Shown here piece by piece: positions 18,830 through 27,586 of a DNA stretch of 64,000 bases; position 1 is the stretch's first letter, and each line of letters begins with the position of its first letter. This DNA comes from Roseibium sp. (lineage in GTDB: Bacteria; Pseudomonadota; Alphaproteobacteria; Rhizobiales; Stappiaceae), in assembly GCA_017643215.1 (NCBI GenBank), contig JAEPNV010000008.1, positions 67,257 through 131,256 on the forward strand, in the 5' to 3' direction. The notes under the pieces are model-generated. The model was not told where the DNA came from. It did no database searches and was given only the letters and a program-made list of their open reading frames with translations. The position numbers and the translations under genes are program-made.

Positions 18830-19831
18830 TCACAGGATCGATTTCAGGTCTTCCAGGCGGTCATTCACAAGCCAGCCGTAGTAGTTCTCACGCGGCCATG
18901 GCCTGCCGCTGCGCCGGAACTTGGACGCCCGGGTCCACGGATCACCGAGATTGTAAAGTGTCGCGGTCAGTCCGGGATTGCCGGAAATGTCGACCCGGCC
19001 GACCTTTTTATAGGCCTCGATGGCGTCCTGGATGACCGCGGCCATGTAGTGGAGCGAGACATTCGGATCCATCGCCGCCCGGTAGACCGCGGCCGCGTTC
19101 GAAGCATCCAGCGCCCGGTGGCTGCTTTGCCGTGCGACACGGTCGGTCATTTTCAAAACCGTCAGCGGGCTGAGCTGACCCAAACCGAAGCTTTGTCCGG
19201 CGAACAGCGGCTGAAAGAACGTCTCGTTGAAATTGGTTTCCGGAAAACGCTGGCCGTCTAACTGCCGGCCCTTGAAATAAGTGTCCCAAACCCGCTCGAA
19301 GCAGCCCCAGCGCGTGTTGCTGTTGTCGCCCTTGCGCCCGGATCTGCACCTTTCGAACTGCGGGCGCATGACGAATTCGTCGACATGTTCGCCGTCATGT
19401 TCGAAGCTCATGTCGATACCGGCGTAGGTCAGCGCCTTGACGTAGTAGGATTGCGCGCTGTCCAGGCTGTCGTAATTGTAAGTGTGTTCGCCGACGATCG
19501 CGCCGATCATGTGGACCGGGTCAATGCCGTACTCGTCGGCCACGCGTTTGATCGATCCGATCAAACGCCGGTCCCGCCGGAGGACACGCAAAACACGTTG
19601 AAACTTCGCCTCGTACGTTGAATCGGATGCCGATGTCCGGCGCGCTGAGGCGAACGGGATTTTTGGCTGCGTTGTGTAGCGGTTGCCGTCGGGAACCGTT
19701 CGAATGCCGGCGGCGTGCGCCGATGGGCCGGAATGATTCGGCAGAGCCTTTTCGGCTGCCGGCATCAAGCAAAACGCAACAGCGCCCGCGATGGCGGCGC
19801 GTTTCAGCTCCTTTAATGTCTTCCCAAACAT
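18830..19831 (-). CDS. DUF1402 family protein
   Basis: 333 aa from the ATG at 19831 (GGAG eight to nine bases upstream); the longer frame to 19918 is not supported. An N-terminal signal or anchor (AAIAGAVAFCLMPAAEKA) leads to a lysozyme-like region: IKRVADEYGIDPVHMIGAIVGEHTYN, with a Glu in the position of the transglycosylase catalytic residue, and FGLGQLSPLTVLKMTD, resembling the GxGQL/M motif of Slt-type enzymes. DUF1402 is typical of Hyphomicrobiales. A peptidoglycan-related role is plausible but untested. Confidence 0.85.
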   Translation of the reverse strand: MFGKTLKELKRAAIAGAVAFCLMPAAEKALPNHSGPSAHAAGIRTVPDGNRYTTQPKIPFASARRTSASDSTYEAKFQRVLRVLRRDRRLIGSIKRVADEYGIDPVHMIGAIVGEHTYNYDSLDSAQSYYVKALTYAGIDMSFEHDGEHVDEFVMRPQFERCRSGRKGDNSNTRWGCFERVWDTYFKGRQLDGQRFPETNFNETFFQPLFAGQSFGLGQLSPLTVLKMTDRVARQSSHRALDASNAAAVYRAAMDPNVSLHYMAAVIQDAIEAYKKVGRVDISGNPGLTATLYNLGDPWTRASKFRRSGRPWPRENYYGWLVNDRLEDLKSIL

Positions 19832-20251
19832 TGCCTGAACTCCAGGCCCACGGCCGCCGGTCATACTGGGCTTCCGATCGATCTGCAAGGTGTGCCGCGC
19901 ATCGCCAGGTAAAACCAACAGGATTGGTCGTGCAATGGCGTTTCCGCGGCGAATCTGGCCGGGAAAGCGCGGGCCAAAACACCATGCGTCCGGCCTGTCC
20001 GCAAGCGCCTGACGTCAATGTTATGCCGCAATACACGGGGAAACGGACCGCCAAGCCGGCGAGCGGGGCCTCGGCGGGAAGCCGGCCGGGCAAGTCGACT
20101 GCATTTTCTCGGCATCAGCATGGGCGGGCACTGGCGCACAGGGACTTATGATCGTTGGCGCGCCGCCACCGGCGCACGGCAGTTTACGTTAGGGAAAATA
20201 TCGGCCGCGTAAAGCCGAAATTGGGTGTTCGCTTAAAGGACTTGGCCAGCT
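19832..20251. other. Intergenic region, no gene recognised
   Basis: About 420 bp between DUF1402 and the DUF6665-like gene. Open frames here are shadow-like, without ribosome sites or recognisable domains. It presumably carries the promoter of the DUF1402 gene at its left end. Confidence 0.5.
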
Positions 20252-20602
20252 TCAGCGCTCTGTGCCGGAAATACGCAGCGGACCGGCGCACAGGCGGACC
20301 GTGCGCGGCACATTCATTTGGATGAAAAACTTCTCGTGCTGATGAAGGCCGCACAATTCCCGCTGGATCATGACGTGCCACACCGCTTCGCCGGCCTCGG
20401 CGATCCGCTGTTTCCGGAGGCGGGCTTGCCCGTCGTCGTCCGCTGCCGGATCACCGCCCGGGATTTGGGCAAGGGCCTGTTCCAGTTTCCTGTTCAGCCT
20501 GGACAGCGTCGCGACCTTTTCATTCAAGATGTCGTGTTCAAGCGCCGCCGCCAAGGGATCGGCCGGAGGCTTCGACGTTTGCCGGGGCGGGCGCAACACC
20601 AT
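20252..20602 (-). CDS. DUF6665-like hypothetical protein
   Basis: 116 aa, cytoplasmic, mostly helical. The central AEAGEAVWHVMIQRELCGLH matches the EAAEAVW..FVQRELCGL signature I associate with the DUF6665 family of Hyphomicrobiales; a heptad-like stretch precedes it (LNEKVATLSRLNRKLEQAL). Function unknown. It lies 57 bp downstream of the MFS gene on the same strand and may be the last gene of the chalcone isomerase-MFS unit. Only a weak Shine-Dalgarno (GGAAA) is seen. Confidence 0.68.
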   Translation of the reverse strand: MVLRPPRQTSKPPADPLAAALEHDILNEKVATLSRLNRKLEQALAQIPGGDPAADDDGQARLRKQRIAEAGEAVWHVMIQRELCGLHQHEKFFIQMNVPRTVRLCAGPLRISGTER

Positions 20603-20659
20603 TGTGCTTTCCGTCTCGTTTTCACGCGCGGGTCCTGCTGAAGGACGGCGCTCCGAACA

Positions 20660-22012
20660 TCAGGTCACGGTGATTTTGTCCTCTGCCGACAAAAGCCACA
20701 AGAGCGTCAACGCCTTTAGCGCACAAGGCACGACCGCATAGGCGGCGCTGAGGGACAGGCCCAGGAGCGGCGTCATGGGCGCGCCCGGCTGATAGCCCAC
20801 CAGTCCGAGGATCGGCAGGGCCAACCCGGTTGCCAGTGCAAGCGCCGTCTTGGACAACAGCGTCAGGAAGGCGAACAGGCGCGAGGCTTCCCTCTGGCGC
20901 CTTTCGCGGTGAATATGATCGGCGAGGATCGACGGCGGCAGCGCGAGATCCGCGCCGAGCGCCAGTCCGGACAGAATGCACACGGCCGCATAAGCATACA
21001 TGTCGCCCGGGCCCAGGAACGCCGCCCAGATAAAGGTGATGATCGCCACGCCCATCGACAGGGCCCAGGCCCTGACCTTTCCAAATCCAGTCGCAACACG
21101 CAGCCAGAGGGCCATCGAGGCCGCGCCGGACAAAAAATACAAGAGCAAAAACAGGCCGGTATAGGTCTCCGCCTCGAGCCGGTCGCGAATGAAAAACAGC
21201 ACCAGAACCGCCGGAATCGCGCTGGCGAAGGTGTTCAAGAGGCTCAACAGGAAAAACCGCCGGCGCCAGGGATCGGCAACGATCGCCCGCCACGAGATCG
21301 CTGCGACCGAAACGTCCGGGCGGGACAGCGGCGCGGTGCGCATCCAGGCCAGCAGCCCCACGGTCGCGACCAGCAGAAGCGGCACATAGATCAGCGTCAG
21401 AAGGTGGAACGCCCGGGCCGGGTCGCTCGCGTGCCCCAAAAGGGCCGGCCCGATCGCGGCGGCCAAAAGGCCGATCAGGCCGAACGCTTCGCGCCAGCTT
21501 GTGATCCGTGTCCGGTCGTGGACGCCGGTTTTCCAGATCCCGCCAAGCGCCTGCAAGTTGATCGTCACCACGGAAAACCCGGTGGTGCACAGGAACACGG
21601 AGACCGCGAACCAGGTCAGCGTCAACGTCGCGGTGGGATGGAAAATCATCCAGAATCCGGCGCCCAGCAACACCGCACCGGCGATGATGACGGCCGGCCG
21701 GCGGTCATGATAGCGGTCGCTGAGACTGCCGATCAGCGGGTCCTGAAGCGCATCGATCACGCGCAGGGCCAGGAGGATCAGGCCGAGAGAGGTCAGCGAA
21801 GCGCCGACGGTGACGGCGTAAAAATCCGGGGCGTGCAGATAGACCGGCAGACCGGCGAAGGCGAGGGGAAACGCCATGAGCGCATAGGAGGCCAGGGCCC
21901 GGGCGCCCGGGCTTTGCGCCTTGTCCAAGGCCGCGGCATGGCGGCCGCCACCATGGCCAGCCGGCAGGCTGTCCGCCAGGCCGGGCGTTTCCTGCACACC
22001 TGTTTTCCTCAC
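20660..22012 (-). CDS. MFS transporter, GPH/MelB-like
   Basis: 450 aa, about twelve membrane helices. The LRVIDALQDPLIGSLSDR segment in the first half matches the Asp-rich TM2 region of the glycoside-pentoside-hexuronide:cation symporter family (MFS_2). The first ~35 residues are hydrophilic and unusual. The GTG start overlaps the chalcone-isomerase-like stop by four bases, so the two are co-translated. In many alphaproteobacteria such an MFS protein accompanies chalcone-isomerase-like and cfa-type genes of the sigmaE/ChrR photooxidative set, where its substrate is unknown. Confidence 0.88.
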   Translation of the reverse strand: MRKTGVQETPGLADSLPAGHGGGRHAAALDKAQSPGARALASYALMAFPLAFAGLPVYLHAPDFYAVTVGASLTSLGLILLALRVIDALQDPLIGSLSDRYHDRRPAVIIAGAVLLGAGFWMIFHPTATLTLTWFAVSVFLCTTGFSVVTINLQALGGIWKTGVHDRTRITSWREAFGLIGLLAAAIGPALLGHASDPARAFHLLTLIYVPLLLVATVGLLAWMRTAPLSRPDVSVAAISWRAIVADPWRRRFFLLSLLNTFASAIPAVLVLFFIRDRLEAETYTGLFLLLYFLSGAASMALWLRVATGFGKVRAWALSMGVAIITFIWAAFLGPGDMYAYAAVCILSGLALGADLALPPSILADHIHRERRQREASRLFAFLTLLSKTALALATGLALPILGLVGYQPGAPMTPLLGLSLSAAYAVVPCALKALTLLWLLSAEDKITVT

Positions 22013-22572
22013 GTTCGGGCACCCACCAGCCGGGCCCGCAGGCTCGGGTTCTTGGTGTTGGAGCCGAGCCAGATCGAGAAGAACCGGCGGGTGAACTCAC
22101 TGTCACGGATCGTGCCGATCTTGCGGTTGCCATAATACAGATCGGTGACACCGGAAGAGGTGCGCACACCGGTGATGGATTCGCCGCGCCGGACATTGGG
22201 GAACATGGCGCTGAGGCGCTGTTCCCAGTCCGCCAGCTTGGCGGTGTTGGAATACCCCTGGCGGCGCATTTGCTTCACCGTTTCGCTGGCGATCGCCGCG
22301 CCGGTGAAATTGCGCAGATAGGTGAGTTTCAGGGCGAAGGGCTCACTCGGATCGTAGCGCCCGTTCGGCGCGAAAAGCTCGGCGTCGAACACGCGAAACC
22401 CGAGGAAGGTCAGGCGGCCCTGGCCGACCAGTTCGGCGGCCGGAACCGAGCGGGCCGCCGCCCCAAGGTCCGCATGCGCCGGCAGGCTGGTCATCGAAAC
22501 CACCAGAACCAAAAGCGCGGCGAACGTGCCGGACAAGGTTCGCCGGGCCGCCGCCCATGTTGCAAATGCCAT
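22009..22572 (-). CDS. Chalcone isomerase-like secreted protein
   Basis: 187 aa. A signal peptide (TLSGTFAALLVLVVSMTSLPAHA) precedes a chalcone-isomerase-like fold: LVGQGRLTFLGFRVFDAELF, FALKLTYLRNFTGAAIASETVKQM, TDLYYGNRKIGTI and a C-terminal FSIWLGSNTKNPSLR. Bacterial members are periplasmic and not known to act on flavonoids; plant relatives bind fatty acids. First gene of a unit with the MFS gene. The remaining partners of the usual ChrR-regulated cluster are not in this window. Confidence 0.87.
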   Translation of the reverse strand: MAFATWAAARRTLSGTFAALLVLVVSMTSLPAHADLGAAARSVPAAELVGQGRLTFLGFRVFDAELFAPNGRYDPSEPFALKLTYLRNFTGAAIASETVKQMRRQGYSNTAKLADWEQRLSAMFPNVRRGESITGVRTSSGVTDLYYGNRKIGTIRDSEFTRRFFSIWLGSNTKNPSLRARLVGART

Positions 22573-22879
22573 GTGTCGTCATCCCCATAGGCTGTCATTT
22601 GACCGTCTTACGCAGCGTCGTTTCGCGCGGATCGTTCGAGGACCGGCATCGCCGGTCACCGAAACGTGAAGCTCGCCGTGGTGGCTTCTGGGGATGGATT
22701 TTGCACAGCACAAATGCGATACTTCGATGATGGGATCGGGCGCGGCCATGGTTTGGCCGAAGGCGCGCCGGCAGGTGCTTTTTGCAGGATGTCGGGCCGG
22801 ACGGGCGCCATTTTGCTTGACGGCGGGCCCGCGGGGCGCCATAGGCAGGGGCGCTTCCGAAAACACATGAGCGAAACCG
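22573..22879. other. Divergent intergenic region, CHI-like / clpS
   Basis: About 307 bp holding the promoters of the two divergent units. I see no gene or strong hairpin. Confidence 0.5.
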
Positions 22880-23185
22880 ATGAGCGACACGGATCTGAAG
22901 CCGCGGCTGCGTGCGCGCACGAAAGTGGAACGGCCGAAACTCTACCGGGTCGTCCTGCTCAACGATGACTACACGCCGCGCGAATTTGTCGTCCTGATCC
23001 TCAAGGGCGAGTTCCGGCTCGACAGCGCCCAGGCCGAAAAGGTGATGCTGACCGCGCATCAAAAGGGCGCCTGCGTCGTCTCGGTCTATCCGCGCGATGT
23101 CGCGGAAACCAAGGCCGGCCGGGCGATCGATGCCGCCGGGCGGCTCGGCTATCCGCTGCAATTCACCGTCGAACCGGAGGAGTGA
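22880..23185 (+). CDS. clpS: ATP-dependent Clp protease adaptor ClpS (ClpS2 type)
   Basis: 101 aa. The N-degron pocket is recognisable: LLNDDYTPREFVVLIL (Asn and Asp residues that hold the substrate alpha-amine) and the His in TAHQKGACVVSVYPRDVAETK. ClpS delivers proteins with bulky N-terminal residues to ClpAP. The sequence after the pocket (KGEFRLDSAQAEKVMLTAHQ) and the absence of clpA downstream match the second, stand-alone alphaproteobacterial paralog ClpS2, which has narrower specificity in Agrobacterium and Caulobacter relatives. It is followed by a repeat island, not by an operon partner. Confidence 0.93.
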   Translation: MSDTDLKPRLRARTKVERPKLYRVVLLNDDYTPREFVVLILKGEFRLDSAQAEKVMLTAHQKGACVVSVYPRDVAETKAGRAIDAAGRLGYPLQFTVEPEE

Positions 23186-24920
23186 GGCGCGGTTTACCGG
23201 CACATGGAACGCCAACGATTTGGCGTTTCAAGCGACGAACGCCCGCCGCCTGCGTTCCCCCTCCCCCAAGGTGTACGGAGTGTGGAGAGGGTCGGGGTGA
23301 GGGGGCACGGGCAGCACCATCAGCGCCGCGAGGTTTTCCTCCGGCGTTTCGATCTTTCATGTCCCGTTCATGGAAAAAACGGGATGGCAGGCGCCCGGGT
23401 CGTGCCGGGTGCGCGATGGGAAAGGGGAGGTGGCACGGCCGGACGCCTGCCCGGGTTCCGGTTCCCTTTAAATGCCCGGCTGTTGCGCCTTTCTCGTTTC
23501 TGCGCCGGAAAGGTGGGGTGTGGCCTTTCCCTTGCCGGATACGAGACGCGGCTTTTTTGAACACCCGCGCCAGACCCCGCAGGCTCAAAAAAAGTCGCCG
23601 GTCACCGGATCTTCAGGCCGGTCCGTTACGCCGTTCTGAAAAACCTCAAAACCCGGTTCCTGTCACCTGGATCCGGCCGGTCCGCCCCGGGCCCCGCACG
23701 ACTGGAACGGACATAAGGATACGCCAGGTTTTCAAGGCGTGGATAAGGTTTTTCAAATGGCAGGAGGGGCAGGCGCGCGGCAAAGGTGCGATCTCACCCC
23801 ACCCGCGATTGTCATCCCGGCCACCGTGCGGGGATCTACTGAACCTTGCAGACCGAGGAGTGGGCACAGCAAAGGTCGAAGGCAGGAGACAACCCGCAGA
23901 CCCATACCAAGCGGCCAACGTGATTGGATCCCGGCTCGCGGGCCGGGATGACGTCCCGTGGGAGCGGGCCGGGCAAAGGTCCGATCTCACCCCACCAACG
24001 ATCGTTATCACCGGACTTGATCCGGTGATCCATACCGCGACCGTGCCCCAGGTTAAGGCGGGTCTTTTGGAAAGAGAAGGGAATGGATGCCATGGTCGAG
24101 CCATGGCATGACGAGGGTCGCAATGATCCGCCGTCCTCCCGGACGCCGGCGCAGCCGGAGATCCAGGATCGGGGCGGCACGGTGCCCGGCGTGGAACCGG
24201 GGAACCGCCGCGGCCCCAGCGGCTCTCCGATCCCGGGTCGCGCCTTTGGCTTGCCCGGGATGACGTCCCGCGGGTGGGAAAGGGCGCCGGGCAAAGGCGC
24301 GATTTCACCCCGTCCTCGATCGTCATCCCATGGCTTGACCATGGGATCCAGACCGCGATGGTGCCCCAGGTCAAGGCGGGTCGTTTGGAAAGCAAAGGGA
24401 ATGGATGCCATGGTCGAGCCATGGCATGACGAGGGTCGCAATGATCCGCCGTCCTCCCGGACGCAAGGCGCAGCCGGAGATCCAGGATCGGGGCGGCAGG
24501 GTGCAAGGCGCGGGACCGGGGAACCGCCGCGACCCCGGTGGCTCTCCGATCCCGGGTCGCGCCTTTGGCTTGCCCGGGATGACGTCCGGTGGGGGCGGCG
24601 TGATGCGCAGGATCGCGGTGCTGTTCCCGTCATTGCGGACAAGTGAGGCGTAAGCCGAGCGCCGATCCGGAACTTGTGCCCGGCTCGATCGGGTATCCAG
24701 ACATCAGTTCGCGCGATTGCGCGGCCATCGTCTATGCCAAACCCAGCAAGTGAGATCGGAGCTCGCTGAAGCTCGCACTGACACGCTGGGTTCAGATCAG
24801 CACGCAGCTTTGCTGCGCTTGTCTGGAATGACACAGCTGGACTGCGATAGGCCGTACCCGATCTCCTGATGATTGTCTGGAACGACGGGGGAAGCGCGAA
24901 GTTGCTCTCCAAACCGACCA
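23186..24920. repeat. Gene-free extragenic repeat island with ~319-bp tandem units
   Basis: A segment starting GAATGGATGC at 24081 recurs at 24400, and a TCCCGGG..CCCGGGA hairpin core at 24231-24260 recurs at 24550-24579: both shifts are exactly 319 bp. An earlier, more diverged unit occupies about 23760-23960. Each unit contains several short palindromes: 24007-24029 (ATCACCGGA/TCCGGTGAT), 24087-24109 (ATGCCATGG/CCATGGCAT), 24325-24347 (ATCCCATGG/CCATGGGAT), 23929-23948. The layout 'GTCATCCC-stem-GGGATCCA' is the hairpin type common between alphaproteobacterial genes. The open frames across it are artefacts rich in Pro/Arg/Gly. 23186-23750 and 24600-24900 hold further degenerate pieces. Confidence 0.85.
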
Positions 24921-25304
24921 TCAGATACTGAGCCGTCGACCCTCGACCACGACCCGTGGAAGCGTAGCAAGATCGATCGTCTCGATGCACCGGACATTGA
25001 TGGCCCAGCCGTCAAAAGGTGTCACGCCCTTTGCGGTTTCCTCGGGCGTCGGACGGCTGGGTTTGCGAAACGGCAGCATCCCGCAGGTCCGGCAGAAATG
25101 GTCTTCGGCGGTGCGGGTCCCCCATTTGTAGACGGTCATGGTCTCCCAAGGTGTCAGCAGGCGAAGCGCGTCCCGCCGCACGCGGAAAGTCAGCAATCTG
25201 CGCTTCGAACAGATCGAGCAATCGCATGCGCGAACATGATCAATGTCGGCGTTCACTTCGAAACGGACCGCGCCGCAATGACAGGAACCGGAATGGATGG
25301 GCAT
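24921..25304 (-). CDS. GFA family zinc-binding protein
   Basis: 127 aa, a single Gfa-like domain. The structural zinc ligands are present: GSCHCGAVRFEV, CDCSICSKRR and HFCRTCGMLPF. The family was named after glutathione-dependent formaldehyde-activating enzyme, but most members have no proven activity. It is a single gene reading toward the repeat island, with its start ~110 bp from the divergent helicase gene. Confidence 0.9.
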   Translation of the reverse strand: MPIHSGSCHCGAVRFEVNADIDHVRACDCSICSKRRLLTFRVRRDALRLLTPWETMTVYKWGTRTAEDHFCRTCGMLPFRKPSRPTPEETAKGVTPFDGWAINVRCIETIDLATLPRVVVEGRRLSI

Positions 25305-25414
25305 GGCATGAGCCTATGCCGATCGGCCGCGGACCGCCACTCTCCCCATAGCCACATTCTCCAAAACCGGCTATGCAACCTCCCGAAAAGAGAACGAAAC
25401 GGGAATCACGTTCA

Positions 25415-26542
25415 ATGAGCTGGTCGCCGGAGCAAGACAGGGCGCTCGCTGACACCGCCCAATGGCTGAAGCGCGGCGACACCCAGGTGTTCCGGCTGTT
25501 CGGCTATGCCGGCACCGGCAAGACCACGCTCGCCCGGCATCTGGCGGAAGGGATCGACGGCGATGTCGTCTTCGGCGCCTTCACCGGCAAGGCGGCGCAT
25601 GTGCTGAGGCAAAAGGGCTGCACCGATGCCGGCACGATCCATTCCCTCATCTACCGGCCGCGCTCGGCCAAGGAAGAGGAGAAGACGGACGATGACGACG
25701 AGGAAGACAGCGGCCCGCAATTTGCCCTGAAGCGCGACAGCGCGGCGGCGACCGCCCGGCTGATCGTCATCGATGAGTGCTCCATGGTCGATGAGGAACT
25801 GGGCAAGGATCTCCTGTCGTTCGGAACGCCGGTGCTGGTGCTGGGCGATCCGGCGCAGCTGCCGCCGGTGAAGGGCGGCGGCTATTTCACCGAGGCCGAG
25901 CCGGACGTGATGCTGACCGAGGTTCACCGGCAGGCGCAGGACAATCCGATTGTCAGGATGTCGATGGAGATCCGCGCCGGCGGATCGCTCGACTATGGCG
26001 CGTTCGGAAAAAGCAAGGTGATCCGGCGGCGGGAGATCGACAAGGACCAGATCCTTTCCGCCGACCAGGTGCTGGTCGGCACCAACAAGACCCGGCGGCT
26101 TTACAACGGCCGGATCCGGGAACTGAAGGATTTCACCACGCCGATGCCCGCCGTGGGCGACAAGCTGGTCTGCCTTCGAAACGACAAGACCAAGGGGCTC
26201 CTGAACGGCGGGCTGTGGACGGTGAAACGCCTGCGCCCGCCGCGCGGCAACACGCTGCGCTTCGATGTGATGCCGGAGGATGAGATCGGCGCCAAGCAGG
26301 CCGTGAAGGTGAAGGTCCTGCCGGCGATGTTCGAGGACGGCGCCGAACAGATCCCGTTCGCCATCCGCCGTAACGCCGACGAGTTCGACTACGGCTACGC
26401 GCTCACCGTCCACAAGGCACAAGGCTCGCAGTGGGACGATGTGGTGCTCTTCGATGAAAGCTGGGCGTTCCGCGACCACAAGGCCCGCTGGCTCTACACC
26501 GCTGTCACAAGGGCGGCGGAACGCATCACCGTTGTGCGATAA
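25415..26542 (+). CDS. ATP-dependent helicase, RecD2/Dda-like (superfamily 1)
   Basis: 375 aa from the ATG at 25415; 14 more residues are possible from 25373, but relatives begin near MSWSPEQDRAL. Motifs: Walker A GYAGTGKTTL, Walker B LIVIDECSMVD, motif III LGDPAQLPPV, the UvrD_C_2 region TVHKAQGSQWDDVVLFDE and motif VI LYTAVTRAAERITVV. An acidic linker (EEEKTDDDDEEDSG) sits before motif II. It is shorter than RecD2 and lacks its N-terminal region, so it resembles phage T4 Dda. 5'-3' DNA unwinding is expected; a repair or replication-restart role is inferred. Confidence 0.88.
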   Translation: MSWSPEQDRALADTAQWLKRGDTQVFRLFGYAGTGKTTLARHLAEGIDGDVVFGAFTGKAAHVLRQKGCTDAGTIHSLIYRPRSAKEEEKTDDDDEEDSGPQFALKRDSAAATARLIVIDECSMVDEELGKDLLSFGTPVLVLGDPAQLPPVKGGGYFTEAEPDVMLTEVHRQAQDNPIVRMSMEIRAGGSLDYGAFGKSKVIRRREIDKDQILSADQVLVGTNKTRRLYNGRIRELKDFTTPMPAVGDKLVCLRNDKTKGLLNGGLWTVKRLRPPRGNTLRFDVMPEDEIGAKQAVKVKVLPAMFEDGAEQIPFAIRRNADEFDYGYALTVHKAQGSQWDDVVLFDESWAFRDHKARWLYTAVTRAAERITVVR

Positions 26543-26548
26543 AGACTG

Positions 26549-27493
26549 TCAGGTCACGGTCACCCTGTAGCCCGCCCTTGGGAAATGAACGTTGAGATCC
26601 CCGACATCCGGGTCGGACCGCCGGAGGGTGACGGTGTCGGCGGAGGCGGCGACAATCGTGCCCTCCACCGGCTGCTCACCGCCATCGAGGTCCGGCGAGA
26701 CCACGACGGCAAGGCCTTTGGTGAGGCCCTGGGGATCATGTTCGGTTGGTGCATCAAGATCCTGCGGCGTACACGCGGCGGCGCGGGCGATCGCGTCCTC
26801 CGCGCTCATGTCCGAGCGCGTGCCGTGACCGATGGCCTGGATGGCGCCTTCCCAGCGCTCCACTTGGGCAAATTCCGACAAGAGCGGCGGTCCGCCCTCC
26901 CAGCGCCCGCGCACGAACCAGATGACATGGTAGAACTGGGCATCGATCGCGGCCGGGGCATCGCCGGTCAAGAATGGCCGCCCGTCGGCAAGCTGGGTGT
27001 TCAGCCAATGGAGCGGGGCGCGCATTTGCGCGACCAGATGAGGCAGGGCGGCATTCGCGGCCTTCAGACCCGCCGCCCAATCCGGCCCGAGATAAAGCCG
27101 GCCCCTGTCCTCGGCAAAATCCTTCGGCAACGTGTCGCCCGCGGCTCCGAGGACCAGCTTGACGCCGAGATCAAACAGGGCGCCATCGGTCCACCGGCTG
27201 AGCGCCCATAACAGGCCTTCGTCGCCAGCCGGAAAGAAGGACGGCGCCGGGTGCCGGCGCTCAAGCGCGCGCAGGATCGCCTGGCTGTCGCAATAAATAT
27301 CGGCGCCGATCTGCATGACCGGCGTGCGCCGATAGCCGCCGGTGAGCTTGACCACCATCGGTTTGGGCGGCAATCGCGGGATCTCCACCGAGCGCCACGA
27401 CAGGCCCTTGATGCCGAAGCCGACGCGCACCTTTTCCGCCACCGGCGACTGCGGGTAATTGTGCAAGATGATCTCGCTGGCCGGATCGGACAT
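26549..27493 (-). CDS. Glutathione S-transferase family protein with C-terminal extension
   Basis: 314 aa from the ATG at 27493 (AGGAG upstream; the frame extends to 27526). N-terminal GST fold: LHNYPQSPVAEKVRVGFGIKGL, YRRTPVMQIG (cis-Pro) and YCDSQAILRALE. A helical C-terminal GST domain follows to about residue 215. The last ~90 residues (from about TEHDPQGLTKGLAVVVSPD) form a beta-rich extra domain with DTVTLRRSDPDVGDLNVHFPRAGY, not part of a classical GST. Function unknown. Converges with the helicase gene, with 6 bp between stops. Confidence 0.85.
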   Translation of the reverse strand: MSDPASEIILHNYPQSPVAEKVRVGFGIKGLSWRSVEIPRLPPKPMVVKLTGGYRRTPVMQIGADIYCDSQAILRALERRHPAPSFFPAGDEGLLWALSRWTDGALFDLGVKLVLGAAGDTLPKDFAEDRGRLYLGPDWAAGLKAANAALPHLVAQMRAPLHWLNTQLADGRPFLTGDAPAAIDAQFYHVIWFVRGRWEGGPPLLSEFAQVERWEGAIQAIGHGTRSDMSAEDAIARAAACTPQDLDAPTEHDPQGLTKGLAVVVSPDLDGGEQPVEGTIVAASADTVTLRRSDPDVGDLNVHFPRAGYRVTVT

Positions 27494-27586
27494 GGCGCGG
27501 GGCTCCTGATTGAACGGATGCCCCATCCTTACCGCGCCATGCCGGACGGATCATTCATATTGTGTTGCAGATCGTACAAAAGGCGG

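Noticed and set aside
20909..22135. 408-codon plus-strand open frame rich in Gln/Arg/Asp
   Set aside because: Antisense to the MFS gene with its membrane helices.
23186..24920. CRISPR array
   Set aside because: The repeats are long (319 bp), few and contain internal palindromes; there are no regularly spaced short repeats and no cas genes.
23836..24990. 384-codon minus-strand frame and several others in the repeat island
   Set aside because: They translate the hairpin repeats (Pro/Gly/Arg-rich, internally repeated). Such frames are frequent annotation artefacts.
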